The notes below the pieces were generated by a model. It saw nothing but the letters and a program-made list of their open reading frames with translations, ran no database searches and was not told the origin of the DNA. A DNA stretch of 64,000 nt from Phoronis australis (Eukaryota; Phoronida; Phoronidae). Location of the stretch: the NCBI GenBank assembly GCA_002633005.1, contig NMRA01000490.1, positions 166,170-230,169 of the forward strand. Reading direction: 5' to 3'. Shown in pieces: positions 1 to 10,490 of this stretch (positions within the stretch are counted from its first letter, which is position 1; every line of letters begins with the position of its first letter). The position numbers and the translations under genes are program-made.

Positions 1-1883
1 TGCCAAAAGCGTGCATTTATCAACAAAACATTCTCTATCACTACTTAATAATCTCCCAATACTGTATCACATCTGACTTTCTATGATCAATTGCTGTCCC
101 TAAGATCTAACCTTTTGACATTAAACTTATGTTACCCACATGCTCAACCATATCATTACTTGGCTGTCAATTACCACTTGAAAATAGGTTAATTTTTACT
201 TTGTCAGCCAGTAGTTTAGCCCCTACTGTCAAGAAAGATATATTTTTCAGATGTTGGATGGAGGCAAGATCATTGTTTCAGCTTGTGAATACATGTCATG
301 CTAAGATTGGAATGATGACAATTGGCTTTCCTCAAAATCCAACTGGTGCCTCCTGGTTTGGTAATTGGCCAGATTGTGTTGCATGCTCAGCAGACTTAAT
401 GAGGAACACAAAATGGCAACATTATACAAACGTTTTAGGTAGTAAACGTCACATTTCTTGCCGGACTTTCAATATTCAAAAACTTTATCACGCATATTTT
501 TCAGGAGCTACTCAAATATGCTATCTAAAAACTTTCAAAACAAAAATTTAAAAATACCATTGGTGTGTTTATGATGGGTCTAATTATCTAGAAAATGATA
601 ACTTAAGCACACAAGTGCCTGCAACTGCATGGTGTCGTTCATCTTTTGCTGCAATCATTCCGCGGTACACAAACGAGTCAAGTTGCCCAATCTCGACCGG
701 AGGGGGTGTAAAAGCGCGATTCTTTTCATGTACAATGCAATTAGCTTGAATAGCAGTACTGTAGCCGTAACACCCTTGTAGAAACTCTGGTGCTATGACC
801 TGTTTTTTGGGGATCGGGTGTCGTACACGATTTGTCGTCTGAGATAGAGCACACTTGATTTCGCCTCATAGGAAGTGGCATGTCTAGATCACGTGTTGTA
901 TCAATAACACTATGAGATAATTTTAGGACCGCATTCCACCTTTTTAGTGCATAAAAATTTACATTGACGTGCTGCAAATACTTAAGTTGGGCAAAGGATG
1001 CATTATTTTGTCACTGACATTCAAATTTTAACACAAGGACAATGCAGAGCAACTGATGAAAACTACTTAATGTCAGTGACCAAAACAACAATGTTTGCTC
1101 CTGATGATGGCTGCCCTATACTCAGTAACACCTTTCCCCTCATAGCATCTGATAAATGGCATATACAATTATCATAGGATGTAGACAAATGTCATCTGTC
1201 AATTGTACAATAGTCATGTGGGACAATCAGATCATTTAGACCAGTTTTGCAGAATGCCTTTGACCGATGTCCACGGGTGGTCCAAATACATTCTGTAGCA
1301 TTCAGCTCTTTATCACAGACCGTTTTCTGTATACCATAGTTTCAAAGAATATTCTTTTGGGAACAATTTCTGCACGTGCATTATGCATTGAATGTAATTA
1401 ACGAAAAATAAAAGGTGTAAGGTTCAGTATGAAACAATTATTCTTTTCTATAGCATGAGAAATAGAGAGAGTATACTTGGCTGTGATAGTCATCAACAGA
1501 TTAATACCCGTAAGTGTATGCATACAATTACATTGGATGACAGTAGATAGATGATGCATTAATCAACTGTCTGGGTTTACAGTCTAGTGGTTTTTAAAAC
1601 ATCTCTGGTTAAAATGGTGAATGCCATCATAACACTATAAACAATAGTTGTCCACCTGCGTATTAGGCCACATGGTCAACAGGAAGGTGATCAAACCTTC
1701 GATTAACATTAATATATAGGAAACCCCTCCATTCCTTAAAACTAAATGCATTATCATAGCTGACAGACAGAATATATTAGAAGTCAATAGTCAGTGACTG
1801 AGCGGGAAGAGAGATTAGGGGGAGGTCCAGTAAACCATTTCATGGTGGGTGGAAGTCATGGGTTAAGAGCTGCAGCCTGGTTA
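1..1883. other. Unassigned AT-rich sequence
   Basis: I recognise no gene or transposon here. The reading frame at 129-551 (140 codons, plus) matches no family I know and has no flanking splice or promoter signal that sets it apart from chance. A 14-base inverted repeat (TTGTCACTGACATT near 1010 and its complement near 1074) could form a stem with a loop of roughly 50 bases. Confidence 0.5.
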
Positions 1884-2115
1884 CGATAAAAATTCTTCAA
1901 TTTTGGACTAAAGTAATTGCTAAAATCGCCACATTTCTATTTTAGAAGTTTACCTCATTGGCGCAAATGCTCAAATTTTTATCAAATTTTGTTCGGTAAT
2001 TGTTATGCAATACAAACCATGCTAAAAGCAAAGTAACTTTTCTTGGAAAGTTATTTTGGTTGAGAAATTTTAACAATTAGAAATTTCGCCAGTCTCCACC
2101 ATATTGTGTCCCAAT
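1884..2115 (+). repeat. Dispersed short inverted-repeat element (GGGAC-end family), copy 1
   Basis: The left end resembles AAAATTCTTCAATTTTGGAC and the right end carries GTGTCCCAAT, an imperfect inverted pair. The interior aligns by eye with 26813-27033: both hold 'AAAGCAAAGTAA', then a GAAAGTTATTTTNGTTGAGAA-like stretch and an A/T-rich tail. The size of about 230 bases, the lack of coding and the many copies fit a non-autonomous DNA element. The superfamily is unknown. Confidence 0.6.
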
Positions 2116-3357
2116 AGTATTATTGCTATTGAGTGACATGAATGACTTTGATTCCAAGAATGTACGACTCTTTCACGTATAAACTGTGGAACTTGATCTC
2201 ATAACGAAGGATAGATACATTACCAAAATCAATGACGTTCTGAGTAGCCTGGCTAACAAAGTGATGGCTGTCGTGTGTTGGTTTGTCCACAGCACTACTG
2301 AAATGGGGCGTCATCAAGACAACCTAAAAGTCTGGGCACTCCTCAACACCAAACAGACACAAAATTACTGTGATCAAAGTAAAAAGTATACCTTCGTTCT
2401 AAACACAATCCTGGGTAATAGCTACTCCCCAAATTTTCTATTTTCTATGGAACAAAAATTTATATTCGGTGTTCATATCTTGACTCAGGAGAGAAGGACT
2501 TCATTTTTATCCTGTTTATTGACGATTCAAGCAACAAACTAAAAAGGCAAATTCAATTGTCCTGTAACAAATTTCCCATCAACAAGGTTGTTGGTGTTTA
2601 TTAAACACCCCTAAATTGTCAACAAGACTGCCTCAACTTAAGTGTAAAACACTGTACTTTGACTGCAGTAATGTTTATCATCACCTTCATTTCTATAGTT
2701 GTCCAATGGGGATGAAATACAAATGTCATACAATACTTTAATATCAAATTAACATTTAGATGTCTGCCCTTTTCCCATCACGTTAAATCGTTAAGTCCGC
2801 TCTAGCAATGCATTGATGCTGCGAAGTTCACTTGAACTTTAAATTTCCCATTAGTTTCTGTAGCTAAGGGACATTATAATTATCCCAGCTGATGCTGTAG
2901 TCATTGAAGTCACAATAAGGTTGTGTACCACGGTAGGACCTTCATTATTGTCACAGCAGTGACCCCTGCCAATAACATGGATGGACACTGAAGTTGAGTA
3001 ATCACATTGTTGAATTCACCAATTTACTGAGTAGTGAACTTCACCAGTTTTCTTCAACCAAAGACTCAATTTCTGAAAGTTGGCCCGTGGGTGGATATGT
3101 AGAAATGACCTTTGAAAAATGTCAAATGAAACCAAATATACACCTGGGTGTATTTTCAGAAAGGGGCATACTTTCAGAAACTGTGCCAAACATTTTATGA
3201 CGCTGTTTTTGTTAAGCATTAACTATGAAGTTTTATAAAAATAAACAAGTCCTTGTATCTTACTGGCAAGATTTTTCATATATAGGACATACTTATTTTT
3301 CATTCAGCAAACACCACAACCATTGGGTGTACTTTTGGTGAATGTTCCATCCATGGA
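2116..3357. other. Unassigned sequence
   Basis: Non-repetitive AT-rich sequence with short frames on both strands, the largest 118 codons at 2186-2542. I see no recognisable domain, RNA gene or repeat. Confidence 0.4.
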
Positions 3358-3702
3358 TGTACTGTGGGTGACAGTAGTTTTGAAAATTCCCAGTATTTAC
3401 TCTCATCTTAAAATGAATGCATTGACATTATTGGGCACATTTGCTGCCTTGTTTTCATGCCACTTGATTTTCAAATGTTATTTATTGTTGTCCGATTCTT
3501 TACAAGTTTTTCTCCACTGTGTGAGAAAGTTTGATAAACTGAATAAATACCCGTGGATGCATAATCTGAAATTCTTCGCCTTCCCGACATCAATGAGAGA
3601 CACACTGAAAAATGTGCCTGATTTCCAAAACATGATCATGTGCTTTCTTATCTCCGCGACAAAGGAGATTTCTATCGCTGCGTAATCCGGGACGACCCTA
3701 TT
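3358..3702 (+). mobile_element. THAP-fragment short element, copy 1
   Basis: This segment aligns along its length with 18431-18830. Shared blocks include CATTTG(C/T)TGCCT(T/C)GTTTTC, AAAGTTTGATAAACTG, AAATTCTTCGCCTTCCCGA and AATGTGCCTGATTTCCAAAAC. It ends with GTAATCCGGGACGACCCTATT, the complement of the left terminus of the other copy; its own left terminus has decayed. The plus frame reads ...KYPW..LKFFAFPTS, like the first half of a THAP zinc-binding domain, where an F-x-FP motif follows the first cysteine pair. In this copy the cysteine pair region is altered. THAP domains are found in P-element-type transposases, so I infer a deletion derivative of such a transposon. Confidence 0.6.
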
Positions 3703-4504
3703 AGGAAACTGGGGCCCACCTAAAATAATTTGTACCATTTTTGCTTTGTCAGGGACAAAACATTGTAAGCTGCCAAAACCAAAAGCGCCGTACAACCATG
3801 CACAGAAATTCTCTATGGTAAAATCTCACCAACACACAATATGGTGGACAAGTCAAATTTTATGTTTTCATTTTTTTAATAAAAGATACGAAGCACTAAA
3901 TAGATGCTATAAATGTCTATGCCAAAGCTAACTTCAGACAATGTTTCCAGCAACTGTGAACTTTCAAAACAATATTAGAAGTGTTTGAAAAATGAAACAA
4001 GACCAATTTTGGCAATTATCTTTGTCCGAAATTGGTGAAATTTTACCATGTAAGGCAATTTAAACAAAACTGAATTAGAAATCAACCCGTTAATGTTTTG
4101 CTCCCCTAGTCCCCAAATCAAGCAAGAAGTCAGAAAAACATGATCGAAAAGAGATGCAACTTTCTAAACTAATTTTCATGAAATTGGCAATTGTTGAAAA
4201 CAATTTGAACACTCAAATAGGAAGCTGCGACAAACACCTTCTGATGCTAGCTGGCATCATGTGATGACAAGTTCAGGGACAGATGATATGGATAATGACA
4301 GGCTATCAATTACTCTTGCACAAAAATATACCAGTATTATCTTGCACAAGCAAGACTGTTTGACTGATTTGAGTTGAAGCATCCAAGTCATTAAATCTTT
4401 GAATATAATTGTGTTGTTATAAATCATGATGTCAAATAAATAACAATTACTGGCATTCCTAGGTCATTGATGTTAGTCTCATCAGGTGACATATGTATAC
4501 TACA
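3703..4504. other. Unassigned sequence with a partial dispersed-repeat end
   Basis: Apart from a GGGAC-family end at 3985-4052, I recognise nothing here. The frame at 3746-3931 has no family resemblance. Confidence 0.4.
3985..4052. repeat. GGGAC-end family, partial copy
   Basis: The right part reads TTGTCCGAAATTGGTGAAAT followed by TTTACCATG, the complement of the CATGGTAAAAATTC..AATTTGGGAC end seen in intact copies. Only this terminus can be aligned. Confidence 0.45.
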
Positions 4505-4712
4505 GTAAAAATTTGTCAGTTTGGGACACAGATTTCTCAACAAAAACAATTTCAGAAAAATTTACTTTTCTTTGGCCATTGTTTTATATGACGTAGCTAT
4601 TACCAAAACATTTGACAAAATTTTAAGCCTTTGCAAGAATGTGGTAAGCATCTTTTGTCACAAATTGAAAAATTTTCACCGCAAGTTTGAAAAGGTGTCC
4701 GTCCCATTCCTT
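4505..4712 (-). repeat. GGGAC-end family, copy
   Basis: The left end is GTAAAAATTTGTCAGTTTGGGAC and the right end has GTGTCCGTCCCATTCC. The interior (TTTCTCAACAAAAACAATTT, then ACCAAAACATTTGACAAAATT) aligns with the copy at 56706-56897 in the same orientation and with the complement of 26813-27033. A 64-codon frame inside it is a by-product of the repeat. Confidence 0.55.
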
Positions 4713-5326
4713 TGAATGACTGAGAGCTACGGGCACAAACAATCCTAACTAGACTGAACAAGAAGAAAGGACTCAATTACGTATATCTTATCCTATTCTG
4801 AGTTTTGCAAACAATTTGACAAATGTATCATCTCAGGTGAAGCAGGTGCAGTTAGGGTGTTAATTGCTTCTTTTTAGGCCGGTTACAGTGGACAAGGACT
4901 TGCGCAGCAAATGCTTTGTAGAATTTCTGCTAAGTCTCGTGGATAATAACCGTTTCATTAGAAAATGACATTTGACACCCCACAAGCAGTACATTAAGCA
5001 AAAGTAATCGGACAAAATATTGTTTTCCTTGTCAAAATGGCTTTGGCGCAGCACACATCATGGGGAACTTAGTGTCATTTTGTTTGAATATTTGTTGACT
5101 TGCACTGAACCTGACTGACTCTGAGTCTTTAAGTGCTAGAAGTGCTCAACATTTGCTCAAAATTGACACACTTTAGTTGGTGATGTAAAACAATTCTTGT
5201 ACATATCTTTATATACCACCAAAGAAACACATAAGTTGCTTCTGGTGTTTACACATAAATTTTGAGACCTGCTCTCACCAACTAAAAAATGTAGGCACCA
5301 ATCATTTTCAGCCAAGAGGTCTCGTG
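4713..5326. other. Unassigned sequence
   Basis: Nothing recognisable. The frames at 4860-5054 and 5157-5378 (minus) have no family match; the second runs into a repeat that recurs at 44797-44905. Confidence 0.4.
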
Positions 5327-5430
5327 TTTTTTGAAAACCTGCACAAAGGCACGTAAGCAAGGCTTGAAATACCATCATTTGCCAAGCAATGAGTAGAGAA
5401 AAACAAATTCTACATCATTTTGCTCGTCTC
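5327..5430 (+). repeat. Repeat shared with 44797-44905, copy 1
   Basis: Starting from TTTTTTGAAAACCTGCACAA, the sequence continues through a GTAAGCAAGG block and a TTGCCAAG block that reappear in the same order and orientation at 44797-44905. The match is diverged, roughly three quarters identical by eye. No termini or coding were found. Confidence 0.5.
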
Positions 5431-7272
5431 AGGAGCAAACCAGAAGCAACTATGCTTTTTTAGGCATAATGGTCATAGGTTTAAGCAACTGTCCATACAA
5501 TATTTTTGACAAAAGTAATGGGCAAAATTGACATTTATTCATTGTCTCAGAGGCTTTACTTGAAAAATTGTGAATGCTGAAAATGTCTCAATACATTGAC
5601 TGATAGTAAATTTCTATTCAAAAAAGTCGACGAATGTCATCGAAAAGTGTCTGACAGCATTGTGCACAACACAATATGCTTGTTTCCCAAGATTTATGAG
5701 CATGCTTCTATATCAGATGGTGATACTGGAAATTTCATGGTTTTAGCCCCAAAGGGGAATGTTACTTAATGTAAACTTGAGTGTGACATGTGAACTTACT
5801 CAGCACCAGTGTGTCATGTCCACTTGTTCCTTATCTGCACTTCTTTGACATCCTGCAGCAAAGTAGAGAACACAGTGTGCTCAAATACTGAGTTGTCACA
5901 ACTGGTACAAATGCATTACACCTCTGACCCTTCTTTATTGTACCTTCAAGGAGCAGAAATATTTGATGAGTTTTCACACCTAACAGTCAACGGAGGATGA
6001 CTAATGCTGATTGGTTGTCCCGATTCTACGTAGTATTATCAATGAATAAATGCTCGAAATTCAAGATAAACTAATTAACATATCATCATAGTGTGTGCTG
6101 GTGTTCTAATTTGACAGGTGCTCGACTGTTGGGGCCCCTCCCCCCGGGTGTTTGATATGAATTTGGCAATTTTAAGCACTTGAAGATTATAGACTACCAT
6201 CATTGCCTAGGATCAAAAGTAAAGGTAATCTCAAACCTTATAAAATGACCTCATACATCAAAACACCAGCCTATGTCAACTAGTATATAGTTTCTGAAAT
6301 CAAAAAGATTGGTCATTATGTAGACATATTTATATTCAATATTTTCTTACCACCATTTTTAAATCAAAATTTAATTAGAAAAATCACACCTCAGTTGATT
6401 TTAATAAAACCCTTTTTAAATGAAAACGTCACAATTTGCCTCAAAAACACTTCTAGAAATTTTCGATTACTTCATTTAGTTTGGTTTCTATGTCAAATTA
6501 ACTTGCAAAAACGTAACTAAAGGTATTTTTGTAAGAAAATAGCTGCATTTGTACTTGTTTGTCAAATAATATGCGAAAACTATGTATCAAAAACAAAAAA
6601 TAACAGTATTTTTCAAACTGACAAATAAATAGCAAAATTCAAAAGTTTCAGAGAAATCCACCAATTTATATTCGAGAACTCGCATCCCTAAGTTCGAATA
6701 AAGTCTACTTGCCGAAGCTCACCTTTTTTGAAAAGTAAAATATCAAATTTCCCTCGTTGGTCACATTGTGTCCTAATTGGCAAAATTTTATTGTAAGTTG
6801 ATTTTGACAAGAAAGGCAACGCCTTTGTAGCTGCTAGACGCTGAACTGGCCGTAATAATAATGTAGTGCTATTAGCCAATTGACTTTGGACAATCAAGAA
6901 TAGGGGAGCATATCATTAAAATGCAATCAGAAATATGTACAAGCTACTCACTGTACTTACAACTCATTTATGTTTTATTACTTTTTCCAGAGCATATGAC
7001 AGTAATACAAACTTTGACAAGGAGATCGAGTTGGGGCATAGCGTCTGGGCAGCTGTTAGGAAAAAAAACAGCCAAAGACTGCAGTTAGACAAGGCTTGGA
7101 GAATGCTTTCAAGCCCGCAAGTCATCTAGATGGGCGATACACTAACTGCCTGTGGCGACAGGCCAATAATCTCATGCAATTAGATCCAGAAATTGTGTTA
7201 CTGAAAGCCTGATGACAGTTGCCCTGTATCCTTGGAAATTATGATGGTAGCCTGGTTTGACTGACATGGTCA
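5431..7272. other. Unassigned AT-rich sequence
   Basis: I recognise no gene. A strong acceptor-like tract (TTATTACTTTTTCCAG, ending at 6990) precedes an open frame that stops at 7129, but no polyadenylation signal or homology supports a last exon. Sequence near 6765-6800 resembles the GGGAC-family end (TGTGTCCTAATTGG). Confidence 0.35.
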
Positions 7273-7281
7273 CCTATAAAA
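7273..7281 (+). promoter_or_regulatory. Possible TATA box
   Basis: CTATAAAAC sits about 30 bases upstream of an ATG-free stretch that ends at a consensus splice donor (CAG|GTGAGT at 7394/7395). The spacing is right for a TATA-driven start near 7303. TATA-like words are frequent in AT-rich DNA, so the downstream arrangement carries most of the weight. Confidence 0.25.
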
Positions 7282-7302
7282 CATAAACAGGCACAAACAG
7301 TT

Positions 7303-7394
7303 GACGGACTTGGTGTTGAATTGGAAAGAACAGGGAGCATCTGAACATCAGGAAAGTTAATATTGTGAAAGGGGAGACTCAGAGAAAGCAACAG
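7303..7394 (+). other. Possible non-coding first exon
   Basis: The stretch lies between a TATA-like box and CAACAG|GTGAGT, a full-consensus donor. It contains no ATG, as expected for a 5' leader, and its last 30 bases are purine-rich, like exonic splicing enhancers. No downstream partner exon can be named. Consensus donors of this kind should occur about twice per strand by chance in a window of this composition, so this is a lead rather than a call. Confidence 0.22.
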
Positions 7395-7636
7395 GTGAGT
7401 CGTGTGATGAGGCTGAGTGCGGTTTTCACAAACGGTGCATTATGCACAAAGTGTTCAATATGTGATGGCAGGGTAAAGTATTGTAGATGCAAAAATCTTG
7501 CTATGGAAGTGTGATACATGACCAAATCTTGTGAAGTCTTGCATGTTGTTGTAATTTTGTGAGATTCAGTTTAGTGGCAACACATGCTAACTTCAATAAT
7601 TTGTCCATAATCACCAAGGCAGATGCATGAAAAGTA

Positions 7637-9045
7637 CCACATTCACCCTAATAAACGCCCAGGGCGCTTAGAAAAATTCGCTTCAGGAAGCGGGGCGCTT
7701 ATTATAGCCCAAAATGGTTGAAACCCTGTATCTGAAACAGGTGAAATCGTAAGCTAGAAGTCATCAAATTTACGCTGTGATGCATCTGTAACCTATGACA
7801 GTTTCTACAAAATTGCAGTGCATTGCTATCGAACTTTGTTAAATTACGAGCATTTTTCAGAAAATCCCTGTGCGAAAACTCGCCGACTGATGGGTCACTG
7901 CCTCGCGATCGCCGTTAGGTCAACTTCAATTCTTGAGTAAAAATATAGTTTTCATTCAACAAATTACCTGAAGTCCTCCTTAAGTTTTCAAAATGGCGTC
8001 CCTAAGATTTTTAAGTTCCTGTGGAATCGGGACTAACTGCATATTAAGTCCAAATATGCGCTAGAATGTACCCCGCAACACGAGAAAAATCTTTGGAACA
8101 ACACACATGTTGTTGTCACGTGACATTTGTTTTGAAGTTCGTCTGCGTATTGTGTGAGTGAGCGAGTGCGTGCGTGTCATCAGAGTTCATTTGCCAGAGT
8201 AAACGTGATGCAACGATTGAGGTGTACAGCTGAAGAAAATAGCACAAGCAGTAAAGCAGAACGTGGAAATAGCACTTTTTGATCTTATCTGCTAAAAACG
8301 TTCCGAGAATTGTCTCGGTAAGGCTGATATTGAGTCAATGGGTGACTTGATGGGTGACAGTCTGTTATTTTTCGAGAGATTCGGGGGTGTAAGGGTGCGG
8401 AAGTGCTCACAATCAGTGGGTCATTTTGACTTTAAAAACACCAATTACGATTAACTTTCGGAAATATCCCTTGCCAATGCTATGCTACCCGTTTCATGAA
8501 TAGATAGTTTCCAAAGACTAATCTTCGATGACAGGTACTTGTATGTAGCGTGCTCTTCCTGGCCACGTGCTTTAAACAAAGGTCACGTTTTTATTAGTCT
8601 TCAATTTGCATTTTTCACGTATACAAAGAAATTTGGATTCCTGTTGAGGGAGATCTGTACGGGAAAGATACAATACAATCCCTTTGACCAGTACGCTGCA
8701 TCTGTTCTGAAAGGCCAGACCATAATAGGAAACGTCCCTCGCAAGATCAGCAAAACTTTTGCGTTCTTTTTGAAGCACGGTGGAAGTTTGAAGTGTATAG
8801 TCACGGCTAAATACCAACATAGCGGCGAGGCTCCTGGTCTACAAATTCCGCACACAATGATGTTTTCAAGACTGTCGGATCTTATTGATAAGTTGAAGGC
8901 ATTACTGTAGAATTTTAGAGCTGTAGGTAAAGCATTTTTAGCATGTACAGGGCGTTCATGGACTGGGCGCTTATTTTAGCAATTAAGTCTGAAAGCACGT
9001 GGTGGGCGCTTATAGGGGCATTGGCGCTTATTAGGGTGAATACGG
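7637..9045 (+). mobile_element. Terminal-inverted-repeat element with HIRAN-like frame, copy 1
   Basis: The left terminus (ATTCACCCTAATAAACGCCC) and right terminus (TTATTAGGGTGAATACGG) are inverted partners, and GGCGCTT motifs recur just inside both ends. The 1409-base length nearly equals the 1413 bases of the copy at 49591-51003, and the two align throughout: 'GGGCGCTTATTATA', TCATCAAATTTACGCTGTGA, CACACATGTTGTTGTCACGT and the domain region. The flanks suggest a TA target duplication only in the other copy. Inside lies the 8539-8910 reading frame. No transposase domain is visible, so the element is probably non-autonomous and may have captured a host-type exon. The superfamily is undetermined. 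Confidence 0.85.
8539..8910 (+). pseudogene. HIRAN-like domain frame inside the element (copy 1)
   Basis: This is a 123-codon frame. The first 45 residues only loosely follow the family pattern (Y-V..S-W then a basic stretch). From about residue 50 the match is clear: NPFDQYAASVLKG, then IIGNVPRKISKTFAFFLK, then HGGSLKCIVTAKYQ and GLQIP. From memory this is the pattern N-P-[FY]-D-x-[YF]-A ... [IV]-[VI]-G-x-[VL]-P-R-x-[IL]-S ... F-L-x-x-G-G ... C-x-V-T seen in many invertebrate proteins with a weak HIRAN-like fold. HIRAN proper is a DNA-end-binding module of SNF2-type helicases, but function is not established for this family. The frame is uninterrupted here, while the copy at 50613-50858 carries a deletion and frame changes. 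I treat it as transposon-borne and probably non-functional; it could also be one exon of a domesticated gene. Confidence 0.55.
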
Positions 9046-9695
9046 TTATAGGTTTACACTAAGCTCAGGGGTTGCTACAGGGACACAAACTAAATAAAAT
9101 GCCTTCTCATGTAAGTAGCAGAAACGAGAGCAGCCTGAACAGTCACATTAAGGGTTAATTGTGTAGGCACTTTAATGGCGGTTTGACCCTTAAGTCTTTG
9201 CCAACACTATCCACATGCACAGGGTAAAGAGACATTTGTTTATCAATGCATCAGTGAGTGTGTCAGTTTTCCTTTCAAAGTGATTGGGGTGGTGAGAGAA
9301 CGAACTAAGTGCAGGCGAACAGCATGTTTGTCCATCATCATGCCAAAATGCTAGGGTTTCCACCACTGATATTGGCTTCATGAGTGTCGAGAATGTTAGC
9401 AGTTTTTAGTGGTGAAAGTGAAGGCATTTTAGCCAGAAAGATGCGCCGTCATTAGAGGGGGCCATTTGGGATCCTCACAACCCAAATCTCTTTACAGTGA
9501 AATGCGAAAATCGGTAACTCACTGCATTGAATTAGGAGCAAAAAACGACCTCTACTCTGTGCACACATTTTGGGTTTGAGGGGTAACTATAGTCCACATG
9601 GTGGATTACAGTTTTGAGAACAGTAGTTGTAAATCACAAGTGTCTTTCTTATACAATTGGCCTTTTGAAATTGACATGCAAGGTCAGTGAAAGTA
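9046..9695. other. Unassigned sequence
   Basis: Nothing recognisable; the 63-codon minus frame at 9190-9381 lacks any family resemblance. Confidence 0.4.
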
Positions 9696-9967
9696 TGGTA
9701 AAAATTCTCCAATTTGGGACAGTGAAGGTCGGAGTTAGCCCCAAATTCTAGAAATAGTCAATATTGGCCGTCCCAAATTCAAGAACCACCAGTAAGACAG
9801 CAAATTACCCACTCTCTAGATTGAAACATACCCTCCGAAATTTGGAAGATATGGTGAACACCAAAAGCGCCCTTGTCCCAAATTCCAGAATCAAGTAAAT
9901 TCAATTTTTGCAGGACTTTCTATGTCCCAAATTCTAGAGACTGTCCCAAATTGGGGAACTTTTATGG
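9696..9967. repeat. GGGAC-end family, best-preserved copy with internal motif array
   Basis: The left end TGGTAAAAATTCTCCAATTT plus GGGAC is matched by the right end GTCCCAAATTGGGGAACTTT plus TATGG, an inverted pair of about 25 bases. Inside, the word (G)TCCCAAATTC(T/C/A)AGA recurs about five times, partly palindromic with itself through TCTAGA. Repeated internal copies of the terminal motif are typical of transposase-binding subterminal arrays, but that role is inferred. No coding is seen. Confidence 0.7.
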
Positions 9968-10433
9968 AGGTCTTTGTAAACACTGTCCTTAGTGATCCAA
10001 CTGTCCCAGCTGGACTGCTTGAGTAAACATAGCTTTATCAAAGAGTTTAAGGTCCTGGATGAGATATTTATTTTATTACCCCGTATATATTTTGAATAGT
10101 CAAACCCAGAATGCATGTGTTCTTTGAAGTAAGCGGTCTCGTTTAGAGAGTGCCATTCAAGACGTTGGTAGGTTTGGAGTAATTCAAAGCAACAGCAAAA
10201 TGCCAACAAAAGGGATACTTGTGATGTTTTTGTAACCAGCAAAATTGTTGTGTTCAAAACAGCCAGTTCAGGAGTATGGGAATAACCAACAAAAACTGTT
10301 AGGGAACCATTCATGTGAACTCAGTGTTAATCACGCACTTGTGGAATCAATTAGGATCTCATATTATGCAAGAATCCCATATATACAATTGTGAATATGA
10401 CGAAATGTATGTGTATAATTGCATATAGATTTC
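9968..10433. other. Unassigned sequence
   Basis: The 126-codon minus frame (9934-10314) overlaps the end of the preceding repeat and matches no family I know; I do not call it a gene. Confidence 0.35.
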
Positions 10434-10490
10434 TTTGTATTGTATTGTATTGTATTGTATTGTACTGTATTGTATTGCATTGTACTGTTT
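10434..10490 (+). repeat. (TTGTA)n microsatellite
   Basis: About eleven units of the pentanucleotide TTGTA, interrupted by TTGTAC and TTGCA variants toward the 3' end. It explains the odd low-complexity frames on both strands between 10364 and 10626. Confidence 0.95.
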
